Source: Acinetobacter halotolerans
Lineage (GTDB): Bacteria > Pseudomonadota > Gammaproteobacteria > Pseudomonadales > Moraxellaceae
DNA length: 64,000 nucleotides
Assembly: GCF_004208515.1 (NCBI RefSeq)
Contig: NZ_SGIM01000003.1
Span: 1 to 64,000 of the forward strand
Reading direction: 5' to 3'
The position numbers and the translations under genes were made by a program. Positions 44,638-53,257 of the stretch are shown here, one piece after another (the first letter of the stretch is position 1; each line of letters begins with the position of its first letter). Below the pieces are notes generated by a model. The model searched no databases. It was given only the letters and a program-made list of their open reading frames with translations, and had not been told where the DNA came from.

Positions 44638-46134
44638 TTATTTCATTTCTCTTGCATAGAGTTCATCAGCTTGTTCAAAGCGACTTGTTACATTTGAGTT
44701 CGGTGCCTTACCAAGTAAGCTCACCACAACGATACTGATCAATGCGAAAAGGAAACCAGGGATGATTTCATAAATGCCTGTATCGCCAAAGAAGTTCTTC
44801 CAAACGATGACTGTGACTGCACCGACGATCATACCTGTTAACGCACCGTTTAAGGTCATACGTTTCCAGAACAATGAAAGAATAATCAATGGACCAAATG
44901 CAGCTCCAAAGCCTGCCCAAGCATAAGCAACTAAGCCGAGAACTTTACTTTCTGGGTTTTGTGCTAAGAACAGAGCAAGCATAGCGACAGCAAATACCAT
45001 CGCACGACCAATCCAAATTAACTCTTTTTGCGAAGCATTTTTACGGATCAAGCCTTTGTACAAATCCTCTGTCAATGCACTCGAGCACACCAATAATTGG
45101 CAACTCAATGTACTCATTACCGCAGATAAAATTGCGGCAAGAACGATACCAACTACCCAAGGATTGAATAAGATCTTGGTCAGTTCCATGAACACAGTTT
45201 CAGGGTTAGCGCTGACTGCTGCTGCAAGTTCTGGATGTTGTTGGAAATATGCGATACCAACAAAACCTGAACCAACTGCACCCGCTAGACATAAAATCAT
45301 CCATGTCATACCGATACGACGAGCAGCAGGGATTGATTTAACTGAGTTGACCGCCATAAAGCGAACGAGGATATGTGGTTGACCGAAATAGCCTAAACCC
45401 CAAGCGGCCGCTGAAAGAATAGCGACTAAGCTTAAGTTTGAAGCAAAATCATATGCCTGAGGACGTGCTGTTTCAACTAATGCAGTAAACTGAGCAGCAC
45501 CTGCATCCAAAGAGAGATAGGTGATGATCGGGAGTAATAGCAATGCAAAAATCATTAAGCCTGCTTGGAAGGTGTCGGTCCAACTGATTGCCAAAAACCC
45601 ACCAATACAAACATAACCAATTGTTGCAAATGCGCCTAACATCAAGGCTGTGCCATATGGTAATTCGAACAATGTTTCAAATAAACGTGCACCAGCGACC
45701 ATGCCAGAAGCACAATAAATCGCGAAGAAGACCAAAATAATCAATGCGGATGTTACGCGTAAGATTTTTTTCTGATCATCAAAACGACCTGTAAAATAAT
45801 CAGGTAGTGTGAGGGCATTATTCTGCACTTCGGTATGTACACGTAACCGTCCTGCAACGAGATACCAGTTGAGCCACGCACCAATAATCAAGCCGATCGC
45901 AATCCATGCTTCAGATAGTCCAGCCAGATATATTGCGCCAGGTAAACCCATGAGTAGCCAGCCACTCATGTCTGATGCACCCGCCGATAAAGCGGTGACA
46001 AAACTACCTAAACTTCGTCCTCCAAGAATATAATCATCAAGACTTTTGGTAGAAAAATAGGCGTATAAACCTATACCCAACATGGCAATAATATATACCA
46101 CGAACACAACAACAGTGGGATTAGAGAAATTCAT
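44638..46134 (-). CDS. putP: Sodium/proline symporter
   Basis: A 498-residue inner-membrane carrier of the sodium:solute symporter family, with about 13 membrane spans. SKSLDDYILGGRSLGSFVTAL, LSAGASDMSGWLLMGLPGAI and WLNWYLVAGRLRVHTE (quoted in part) are the classical first signature region; FAIYCASGMVAGARLFE is in the fourth to fifth span. It converges with the Lrp-type gene and lies on the same strand as putA, separated by that gene. Together they form a proline regulon: PutP imports, PutA oxidises. Upstream is a long, hairpin-rich region without a gene. Confidence 0.95.
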   Translation of the reverse strand: MNFSNPTVVVFVVYIIAMLGIGLYAYFSTKSLDDYILGGRSLGSFVTALSAGASDMSGWLLMGLPGAIYLAGLSEAWIAIGLIIGAWLNWYLVAGRLRVHTEVQNNALTLPDYFTGRFDDQKKILRVTSALIILVFFAIYCASGMVAGARLFETLFELPYGTALMLGAFATIGYVCIGGFLAISWTDTFQAGLMIFALLLLPIITYLSLDAGAAQFTALVETARPQAYDFASNLSLVAILSAAAWGLGYFGQPHILVRFMAVNSVKSIPAARRIGMTWMILCLAGAVGSGFVGIAYFQQHPELAAAVSANPETVFMELTKILFNPWVVGIVLAAILSAVMSTLSCQLLVCSSALTEDLYKGLIRKNASQKELIWIGRAMVFAVAMLALFLAQNPESKVLGLVAYAWAGFGAAFGPLIILSLFWKRMTLNGALTGMIVGAVTVIVWKNFFGDTGIYEIIPGFLFALISIVVVSLLGKAPNSNVTSRFEQADELYAREMK

Positions 46135-46545
46135 AATGGATGCTCATCCTTATATATCCATAACGGTACAATCCCATCTGAATAGCCCAAAAATGATTTA
46201 CTATTCTAATAAGATTGATAAGGTGACAGATTCAAGCACGATTGTTTTTTGAAACACTGTGATATACGTGTATGCTATTTGTATACTTTGTATAAATCAA
46301 CATAGGTGATTGAATATTAGGCTTTTAATTTAAAATAACAGGTGGTTTTGTATAAAAATTTAGCTCTATCTATAAATAAATAAGTAAATAATTTTGGATA
46401 TTTACAAATAAAGACGCTTAGATGATCAAAATATGGTATTGGAGGCGCGAAATATAGCTGGAATATATGAAATATGAAGTTACAAAGGTGGGGATTCAGA
46501 GAAATTCCATTGTAAAAAGCAGCGAATATTAAGCAGTTTTGCCAA
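46135..46545 (-). promoter_or_regulatory. putP upstream region without recognisable gene
   Basis: About 410 AT-rich bases between the putP start and the hairpin block. The putP-proximal part should hold its promoter; I see TATA-like boxes near 46270-46300 but no unambiguous pair. A short purine-rich segment near 46440-46500 resembles coding sequence only by chance, with stops in all frames. Confidence 0.3.
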
Positions 46546-46693
46546 TGAAAAGGTATTTTCTACCTTTTCACAATCGCAAGGTTAAGAGATCTTGCCTTGA
46601 AAAAATTGTGCTTAGAAGTAGGCGCAATTTCAATTGATTTGGAATTAGAGTTCTAATCAAAAAGCCTAGTTTAATTTAAACTAGGCTTTTTGA
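46546..46693. ncRNA. Candidate structured RNA or hairpin array between putP and gcvH
   Basis: Within 150 bases there are four stem-loops and a terminator-like palindrome: TGAAAAGGTA/TACCTTTTCA (46546-46570), GCAAG/CTTGC (46576-46595), AAATTGTGC/GCGCAATTT (46603-46630), AATTAGA/TCTAAT (about 46642-46657), and AAAAAGCCTAGTTTAA facing its exact complement (46659-46691). The last one ends gcvH on the minus strand and could end a plus-strand small RNA. No sequence match to a named RNA family is known to me. Confidence 0.35.
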
Positions 46694-46712
46694 TAGATCA
46701 GTCTATAAAGGC

Positions 46713-47087
46713 TTATAGGCCTGATTCGTATTCTTCATTGGATAGAAGTTTTTCAACATCAGCCATATTGTCTGGTTTGATTTTATAGATCCAACCTTTG
46801 CCGTATGGATCTTCATTGACAAAATCAGGATCATCTTCAAGATCAGTATTTACTTCTACAACTGTACCTGAAACAGGTGCATGAATATCTGAAGCTGTTT
46901 TTACAGACTCAACAATACCAGCTTGTTCTGATGCAGTGACTTGGCTATCGAGTTCAGGTGTTTCTACATAGACTAAATCACCCAACTCATCTTGTGCATG
47001 GTCAGTAATACCTGTCACAACTAAGTCGCCTTCAATTCTTACCCACTCATGTGTACGCGCATACTTCAAATCTACTGGATGATTCAT
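46713..47087 (-). CDS. gcvH: Glycine cleavage system H protein
   Basis: Shuttle protein that carries the aminomethyl group of glycine on a lipoyl arm between the P, T and L proteins. The 124-residue protein has normal length; the lipoylated Lys is Lys63 in [18 protein letters not shown]. It starts [20 protein letters not shown]. The other gcv genes are not adjacent, which is usual in some Acinetobacter where gcvH stands alone. An AAGGAG sits seven bases before the ATG. It is followed by the palindrome terminator at 46659-46691. Confidence 0.96.
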   Translation of the reverse strand: MNHPVDLKYARTHEWVRIEGDLVVTGITDHAQDELGDLVYVETPELDSQVTASEQAGIVESVKTASDIHAPVSGTVVEVNTDLEDDPDFVNEDPYGKGWIYKIKPDNMADVEKLLSNEEYESGL

Positions 47088-47178
47088 GACAACTCCTTAA
47101 TAATCCATCTCATCATTTTTGTTTCGTTTTATACAGGGTTTTGATTAAAAACAAAAGTTTTATCAATTAAGCCCGATA

Positions 47179-48204
47179 TTACAAATACGGATCTTTACGC
47201 CAGTTACTTGGACTACGACCACTCCAGCGTTTAAAAGCACGACTAAAATTTGCAACATCGGAATAACCTAATTCATCAGCAATTTGTTCTAGGCTATAAT
47301 CTGTTCGTGAAAGTAGGGAAGTTGCATGACGATAGCGTACTTCATCCACCAAGGTTGAAAATGATGTTCCTTCCGCTGCAAGCTGACGTTTCAATGTACG
47401 ATCTGACATATGTAAACGATCAGCCACGTTTTCAATACTTAGATAATGTTGTTCAGAGTTGGTCAGAATATCACGGACACGCATCGCTAAACGGCGGCGT
47501 TCACCCAAAGCAGATAACTCAGTTTCACACTGGTTAATCGCAATTTGGCTGGCAATAGGATCTGCATTCACCATTTTCAAGCCTAGATATTTTTTATCAA
47601 AACTTGATATCAAATGTGGCTGATTAAAGCGAACCGTACTGGTCAATTTGTCACGATATTTATCAAACCCATCTGGCTCAGGAAAATCTAAATCGACTTC
47701 ACCACTTAAGTCTTCTATTCCTGTCAAAGCTTTAGCCATGGTCATGATACCAATGGTTAGCCCCAGAATAATTTCAGTTCGCAAAGGCTCAACTTCGATG
47801 TCACATTGTAGTTGTAAAGTTGCTTTAGGACCGAAAGTAGAAAAATAAAGTTGGAGAAAAGGCAAACGTAATTGAATAAAACGACTCGCAAGTGCAATCG
47901 CATCAGTGATGTCATGGGCGGTCATAATTGCATAACCAATGAAGCCATGAATCGAGATACGCATTTGCGTACCTAAATGAAAGCCAAGTGTACTTTCACC
48001 GGTGAGGCGTAAAGCATGCTTTACCAATTCATTGGCAATCGGCGTTGGAATTCGATAGTTTGGATCAGCCAGTTGTTCGCTCGTTAAGTGAAACGGAGCA
48101 AATAAAGTTTCATCGCTATAGCCCCAGCGTGAAACAACATCTAATAACAATAAGCCATAGACGCCTGGTATTCCTTGATCTTGTCGAGTTGAGGTCGTTT
48201 TCAT
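47179..48204 (-). CDS. AraC family transcriptional regulator
   Basis: A 341-residue regulator of the OruR/ArgR-like branch with an N-terminal ligand domain of the arabinose-binding type (FHLGTQMRISIHGFIGYAIM) and a C-terminal double helix-turn-helix (LSIENVADRLHMSDRTLKRQL, SLEQIADELGYSDVANFSRAF, here quoted in part). Its ending GRSPSNWRKDPYL is family-typical. Targets are not shown by sequence; the gene upstream of it on the same strand is the MaoC/ABC pair, from which it is separated by 115 bases, so those genes are the nearest candidates, but an unlinked target is equally possible. Confidence 0.87.
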   Translation of the reverse strand: MKTTSTRQDQGIPGVYGLLLLDVVSRWGYSDETLFAPFHLTSEQLADPNYRIPTPIANELVKHALRLTGESTLGFHLGTQMRISIHGFIGYAIMTAHDITDAIALASRFIQLRLPFLQLYFSTFGPKATLQLQCDIEVEPLRTEIILGLTIGIMTMAKALTGIEDLSGEVDLDFPEPDGFDKYRDKLTSTVRFNQPHLISSFDKKYLGLKMVNADPIASQIAINQCETELSALGERRRLAMRVRDILTNSEQHYLSIENVADRLHMSDRTLKRQLAAEGTSFSTLVDEVRYRHATSLLSRTDYSLEQIADELGYSDVANFSRAFKRWSGRSPSNWRKDPYL

Positions 48205-48319
48205 GTGCTATCCGTGGCGGCTCATCGATCTTTACAAGTACTTTTCAAACATCTTTGCATGAAATAAAAGAATGAATCATAAAAATTGTTGGACAAGAGA
48301 GTCACCTAATCCTCAAAAA

Positions 48320-48760
48320 TCAAGTTGGTTTTCTAAAGACCATAATTTTGGTTGTAGATATTAATAGCACATCGCCGTGTTGGTTCAAAGCTTGTGTGAC
48401 ATAGCTAACGATACCACGATCAAGTTTAGTTTTAGAGGGCACAATGGCGGTAATTTCAACATCGACATGGATTTTGTCACCAACACGGGTGGGACGGGGC
48501 CAGCGTAGACTAGATTCAGTACCCAATAGCCCTCCTGCGATTGGGAAACACTCAGTCCATAAACGCATCACCACAGCGGAAGTATGCCATCCACTAGCAG
48601 CTAAACCTTGAAAGATAGGGTGCTGTGCTGCTGCCTCTGCATCTAAATGGAAAGGCTGAGGGTCAAATTGACCTGCAAATTGTTTAACTTCCTCAAGGGT
48701 TATTTCATATTCACGACTGATGAAACGATCACCAATATTCAAATCTTCTAAATACAACAT
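48320..48760 (-). CDS. MaoC family dehydratase
   Basis: A 146-residue hot-dog-fold hydratase acting on acyl-CoA or acyl-ACP. The catalytic Asp and His are visible in FDPQPFHLDAEAA, followed by GLAASGWHTSAVVMRL. The start MLYLEDLNIGDRF is the usual one. The ATG overlaps the stop of the ABC transporter gene by one base, so the two are cotranscribed and coupled. That link between a lipid exporter and an acyl hydratase is known in other bacteria only as coincidence; I infer a role in processing or exporting an acyl compound. Confidence 0.88.
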   Translation of the reverse strand: MLYLEDLNIGDRFISREYEITLEEVKQFAGQFDPQPFHLDAEAAAQHPIFQGLAASGWHTSAVVMRLWTECFPIAGGLLGTESSLRWPRPTRVGDKIHVDVEITAIVPSKTKLDRGIVSYVTQALNQHGDVLLISTTKIMVFRKPT

Positions 48761-50607
48761 TATTCGGTGTCCTGAGTCACTCTTTGTTCAACTAAAAAGC
48801 CACCTGTTTGGCGTTTCCAAAGTTGGGCATACAAACCATCATTCGCTATCAGTTCTTCATGTGTACCTTGCTCAGCAATTCTGCCTTGATCAAGGACGAT
48901 GAGACGGTCCATTTGTGCAATAGTAGATAAACGGTGCGCAATTGCAATGACCGTTTTGCCAACCATCAAGTCATTTAAACTGGATTGAATAGCAGCTTCT
49001 ACTTCAGAATCAAGCGCGCTGGTGGCTTCATCAAGGATGAGAATAGGGGCATCTTTAAGAAAAACACGTGAAATAGCGATACGCTGGCGTTGTCCTCCAG
49101 AGAGCTTGACACCACGTTCACCGACATAGGCATCAAATCCGATACGACCTTTTTGGTCACTCAGTTGAGGGATGAACTCTTCAGCACGTGCTTTGCTCAC
49201 TGCTTGTTGAATTTCAGCTTCACTTGCATTTGGACGACCGTATTTAATATTCTCTGCCACAGTACGATGCAAAAGTGAGGTATCTTGAGTTACTAATGCG
49301 ATATTGGCACGTAAACTATCTTGAGTGACGTTTTGAATATCTTGCCCATCAATCAAAATACGGCCCTGATTAATTTGGTAAAAATGCAGTAGTAGTTGAA
49401 TTAATGTTGATTTACCAGCACCAGAACGGCCCACAATACCGATTTTCTCGCCAGGTTTAATGGTCAAATTAAATTGATCAATCACATTTTTCTGATTATA
49501 AGCAAAACTCACATTTTCAAAACGAATCCCACCCTGTTGAACTTTTAATTCAGTCGCATCTTTTTTATCTTGGATCTGTATCGGTTTGCCTAAAGTTTTC
49601 ATTCCATCTTGAATGGTACCGACATTTTCAAAGAGCATAGTGATATGCCACATGATAAATTCAGCTAGGCTATCGAGCTTCAACACCATGGCAGTTGTTG
49701 CGGCTATTACACCGATCGCGGCTTGACCTTGAGTCCATAACCATACAGAAGTGCCAATGACACCAATAAAAAGAAAAGCGCTCAACAGGCGAATACTAAT
49801 TTGGTATTTCACTCCTAAACGCATTTGCTTATAAACAGTCTCCATGAATTCTTTCATGGACTCTTTGGCATACTGACTTTCTCGACCTGCATGTGCAAAA
49901 AGTTTGACGGTTTGAATATTGGTATACGCATCTGTGATACGACCTGTCATGATAGATCGTGCATCTGCTTGTGCTTGAGAAATCTTCCCTAGACGTGGAA
50001 TAAAATAACTGGCAATCGCAATAAACAACACTAACCATATAATCAATGGTGCGATCAAAATAGGCGATATAGAGCCAAGTACAATACTGATAGTAATAAA
50101 ATAAATCACCACATAAACCAGCATGTCACCAAGAATCATCCAAAACTCGCGTACAGCTAACGCTGTTTGCATTACTTTGGCTGAAAGACGTCCTGCAAAG
50201 TCGGTATGGAAAAAATCCAAGCTTTGTTGCAACAATAAATTATGAAAGCGCCAACGCATACGCATTGGAAAGTTACTAAACAAAACTTGATGTTTAATAA
50301 TGGCTTGTAAGCTAACAAAGAAGATATTGGCAAATAATATACTAATCAGAATGGTTAGGTTTTGCTGATTGGTCGCAAAAAACGTATTTGGTTGACTGTT
50401 ACTAAGCCAATCAACCAATTTACCAATATAAGAAAAGAACAGTGCCTCGAAACAAGCTGCTGCGGCAGTACAGGCGACCAGTAAGAATAAATAGGGACGA
50501 ATGCCTTGCGTCGCTTTCCAAACAAATGCAAAGAAAGTGGTGGGTAATGGTTTGTTTAAGTCTTTGCTTGGATATGGATCGACTAATTTCTCAAACCACT
50601 TCAGCAT
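48760..50607 (-). CDS. ABC transporter, fused permease and ATP-binding protein
   Basis: A 615-residue half-transporter of the exporter type. Residues about 30-320 hold six membrane spans (LFLLVACTAAAACFEALFFS, then further spans); the nucleotide-binding domain follows with Walker A GRSGAGKSTL, Q-loop LVTQDTSLL, signature LSGGQRQRIAIS and Walker B ILILDEATSALDSE, and the switch His in IAIAHRLSTI. It would work as a homodimer. Substrate is unknown; sequence type resembles lipid and multidrug exporters. It overlaps the MaoC gene. Confidence 0.92.
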   Translation of the reverse strand: MLKWFEKLVDPYPSKDLNKPLPTTFFAFVWKATQGIRPYLFLLVACTAAAACFEALFFSYIGKLVDWLSNSQPNTFFATNQQNLTILISILFANIFFVSLQAIIKHQVLFSNFPMRMRWRFHNLLLQQSLDFFHTDFAGRLSAKVMQTALAVREFWMILGDMLVYVVIYFITISIVLGSISPILIAPLIIWLVLFIAIASYFIPRLGKISQAQADARSIMTGRITDAYTNIQTVKLFAHAGRESQYAKESMKEFMETVYKQMRLGVKYQISIRLLSAFLFIGVIGTSVWLWTQGQAAIGVIAATTAMVLKLDSLAEFIMWHITMLFENVGTIQDGMKTLGKPIQIQDKKDATELKVQQGGIRFENVSFAYNQKNVIDQFNLTIKPGEKIGIVGRSGAGKSTLIQLLLHFYQINQGRILIDGQDIQNVTQDSLRANIALVTQDTSLLHRTVAENIKYGRPNASEAEIQQAVSKARAEEFIPQLSDQKGRIGFDAYVGERGVKLSGGQRQRIAISRVFLKDAPILILDEATSALDSEVEAAIQSSLNDLMVGKTVIAIAHRLSTIAQMDRLIVLDQGRIAEQGTHEELIANDGLYAQLWKRQTGGFLVEQRVTQDTE

Positions 50608-50785
50608 TGTTTTTTTCCTTTAGGTTTAAAAAGTATAAACGTATAGTCATTATAGAATAGCAGAAAATTTAAGTTATAAACGTGAAAAGTGAACTTGTGC
50701 GCATTCTAAAGAGCCTAAAGTTGATTGAAATTCATTATTATCTAATATGAAAAACTAATGAAATATAACACTTGAGAAATATGAT

Positions 50786-52642
50786 ATGAAAAAACAATTT
50801 GAACACCTACAAGATTGTAATCTCATTATTGAAACTTCATTGATTGATCGTTTTCATCCTAAATATTGGCGGATTGATGGTCCGCAAACGATGTCTTTTG
50901 CGATCACAAATTATCAAAATGGCTTTGAAGCATCATTTCGATCTCGCACCACGACTGATTTAGCTGGTATCGTTTGGGATTCTCATGATGCTAAAGACCA
51001 TAAATTTCTAGCATATGAAACAAAGTACGATTACTCAGGGGTGATTTGGGATTTTGATATTGAATTATCCGCTTCAATGCCAACCCTTAATCATGAAACA
51101 CTTACACCTACTTTGACGGTCCATTACCTTGATCATGGTGAAGATAAGGTGGCTTATATTGTCTTGTTTAATTATGCCAACCAACCCACGGCTCGATCAG
51201 CACATATTCAGATCAATTGGGATACAGTAAAAGCAGGTTTCTCAGCCACAGACCATTTCCCTGTCACCAATATTCAGCGGATTTCCTTTTCAGCTTATAC
51301 AACCACATATAATGGACATTCAACACTTCCACTCGCTCAAGCTGAAGATGGTTATATCCGCATATTCAACTCTATCACTACAGGGCCAAATGCAAAGCTG
51401 ACTTTAAATCGAGTATCTGTACCACCGCATCATTATGGCATTTGTACCAGTTATGATGACCACTATGATCTAAACCCTCAGCGGCTTGTTGATAATATGA
51501 AAGCCTTGGGCTATCACGGCTTTATGAATCATTATTGTGGTATGTCTAAATATCCAGAGTTAATTTGGAAAAGTGATCTGAATAAGTGGCAAATTCCAGA
51601 TACGCTTATGACACTTGAAGATGTGGTAAATCCATGCACGCGGATATGGCATCAACATTTTGCAAAAGCACTACATGATGCAGATATGCAGCCAGTATTT
51701 GGTGTGAGTTTTGAAATGTACTCATTAGGTGCAAATGAGTTTTGGGCTCAGCGGGACTGGAATAGCAATCTAGGTCGTACAGGTTATGAACCACCGAGTT
51801 ATTTTTTTAGTCCATGTGATCAAAATGCACTAGCGTATTTACATAAAGTGTTTATTGAGTTTGCAGATATGATGGCAATAGGTGGGTGTGAGGTAAATAT
51901 GCAAATTGGTGAGCCGTGGTGGTGGTATAACCAAGGCACAGACCTACCTTGTATTTATGATTTCCCCACCAAACTCGCTTTTAATGCGGATACTGGATTA
52001 TACGCACCAGATTTAGGCACAATCTATGACGCTGTGCATAAGACAGGTACACCGTATGATGAGTTTAAAGTGTGGTTAAGAAATAAATTGGGGCACACAT
52101 GTCAAAACATTCGTGCTGTGATCAAAGCAAAATATGCAAACGCTCAAGTCTGTCCATTAATTTTCTTTCCCACGATTCGGACGCCAATAGAAACTCTTGC
52201 GACGGACATTAACTATCCTCGTGAGCATTATTCATATCCGAATTTTGATTACATAATGACGGAAGCTTATGATTGGATTTTGGAAGCAAAACTGGATTTG
52301 GCCCATCAAGCGGTAGCGGAGATCTCAACACAAGATTTGAACTATCCCGAAGATAGAGTTGCTTACTTAGCTGGATTCGTCCCAGATTCTTCAATTGCAC
52401 ATCTCTATGGCTTTGATCACACCAAGCCTTATAGAGCACCCATCTGGCAGCGAATTTTTGGAGATATGCAGAATAATCATCCATTAGGACTGATGAAGCA
52501 GTTTATTTGGGCATATCCACAATTGATGTCGGATTCAATCACGATTGATATTACGCAAGCGCCAAACGGTTTCTTTGTTGGAGAAGTATTTTATTCTCCA
52601 ATTGCTGATGACGCTCCATATCCTCCTGAGATCTATTTATAA
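50786..52642 (+). CDS. 618-aa protein with beta-sandwich and TIM-barrel-like region, possibly phage-derived
   Basis: The first 210 residues are rich in beta strands (AITNYQNGFEASFRSRTTTD, DYSGVIWDFDIELSASMPT) like a carbohydrate-binding sandwich. From about 215 the sequence alternates strands and helices like a TIM barrel (YHYGICTSYDD; NPQRLVDNMKALGYHGFMNH). Three strand ends carry acidic residues in places used by retaining glycosidases: Glu310 (GVSFEMYS), Glu376 (MQIGEPWWWY) and Glu493 (IMTEAYDWI). I recall distantly similar proteins annotated as phage non-contractile tail sheath or GTA TIM-barrel proteins. There is no signal peptide and no phage gene around. The length and the intact frame suggest selection. 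Activity is unknown. Confidence 0.55.
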   Translation: MKKQFEHLQDCNLIIETSLIDRFHPKYWRIDGPQTMSFAITNYQNGFEASFRSRTTTDLAGIVWDSHDAKDHKFLAYETKYDYSGVIWDFDIELSASMPTLNHETLTPTLTVHYLDHGEDKVAYIVLFNYANQPTARSAHIQINWDTVKAGFSATDHFPVTNIQRISFSAYTTTYNGHSTLPLAQAEDGYIRIFNSITTGPNAKLTLNRVSVPPHHYGICTSYDDHYDLNPQRLVDNMKALGYHGFMNHYCGMSKYPELIWKSDLNKWQIPDTLMTLEDVVNPCTRIWHQHFAKALHDADMQPVFGVSFEMYSLGANEFWAQRDWNSNLGRTGYEPPSYFFSPCDQNALAYLHKVFIEFADMMAIGGCEVNMQIGEPWWWYNQGTDLPCIYDFPTKLAFNADTGLYAPDLGTIYDAVHKTGTPYDEFKVWLRNKLGHTCQNIRAVIKAKYANAQVCPLIFFPTIRTPIETLATDINYPREHYSYPNFDYIMTEAYDWILEAKLDLAHQAVAEISTQDLNYPEDRVAYLAGFVPDSSIAHLYGFDHTKPYRAPIWQRIFGDMQNNHPLGLMKQFIWAYPQLMSDSITIDITQAPNGFFVGEVFYSPIADDAPYPPEIYL

Positions 52643-52648
52643 GTAAGT

Positions 52649-52682
52649 TGATTAAAAGCCTTTATGTAGAGGCTTTTAATCA
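52649..52682 (+). terminator. Terminator of the TIM-barrel-like gene
   Basis: TGATTAAAAGCCT (52649-52661) pairs perfectly with AGGCTTTTAATCA (52670-52682). Confidence 0.75.
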
Positions 52683-52906
52683 TCATTGACCAAACACATA
52701 GTAAAAAATTAATAGTGTGCATTTTGCTACTGATTTTTAGTTTAAACAGTGTTATCTATTTGAAATATAAAATGATGATAGGGTGGTAGTGCTCAATTTC
52801 ACTAAAGAGAGATGATGAGCGGTCATAATAAAGCGATAATAATACTAGAACTCTGTATGTAAAACAGCAATAATTGTGATGCGCTTCACGAATATATGGA
52901 TGTTAA

Positions 52907-53086
52907 ATGTTAAAAAAAGTCGGCAATTTAAGTGTTTGTTTGTTGTTCATCGCTAGCATGTTTTTTCTTATTCGTGGTGCTCCATCTATTGATATTGTTT
53001 TAATTACTATTTCACTGGGTTTGATGATGGCAGCATATTTGTTGGCATCGGAATTTAATTTGAATTTACTGAAGTGGACCAAATAA
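52907..53086 (+). CDS. Small membrane protein, 59 aa
   Basis: A short frame, MLKKVGNLSVCLLFIASMFF at the start, with two hydrophobic spans (residues about 7-23 and 28-48) around the turn IRGAPSID. A GGA lies seven bases before the ATG and the frame is closed by TAA at 53084-53086. A two-span layout with a basic N-terminus is common in small unknown membrane proteins. It lies 264 bases after the TIM-barrel-like gene on the same strand; a link to it is not supported. Confidence 0.5.
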   Translation: MLKKVGNLSVCLLFIASMFFLIRGAPSIDIVLITISLGLMMAAYLLASEFNLNLLKWTK

Positions 53087-53257
53087 TTTTATAAAATTTG
53101 AAATTTTGTAAAATAGATGACTAGAGAAAGGGTTTAAGAATAAATATACCTAGCTAGCTGTCGCTATGAAATTTTTATCTATACCTCAATGGCTTGAAGT
53201 TCTGCGTCTGTCCATTCATTTGGATCGAGTGAGAACTTCAGGCCATTGTGGTTTTAT

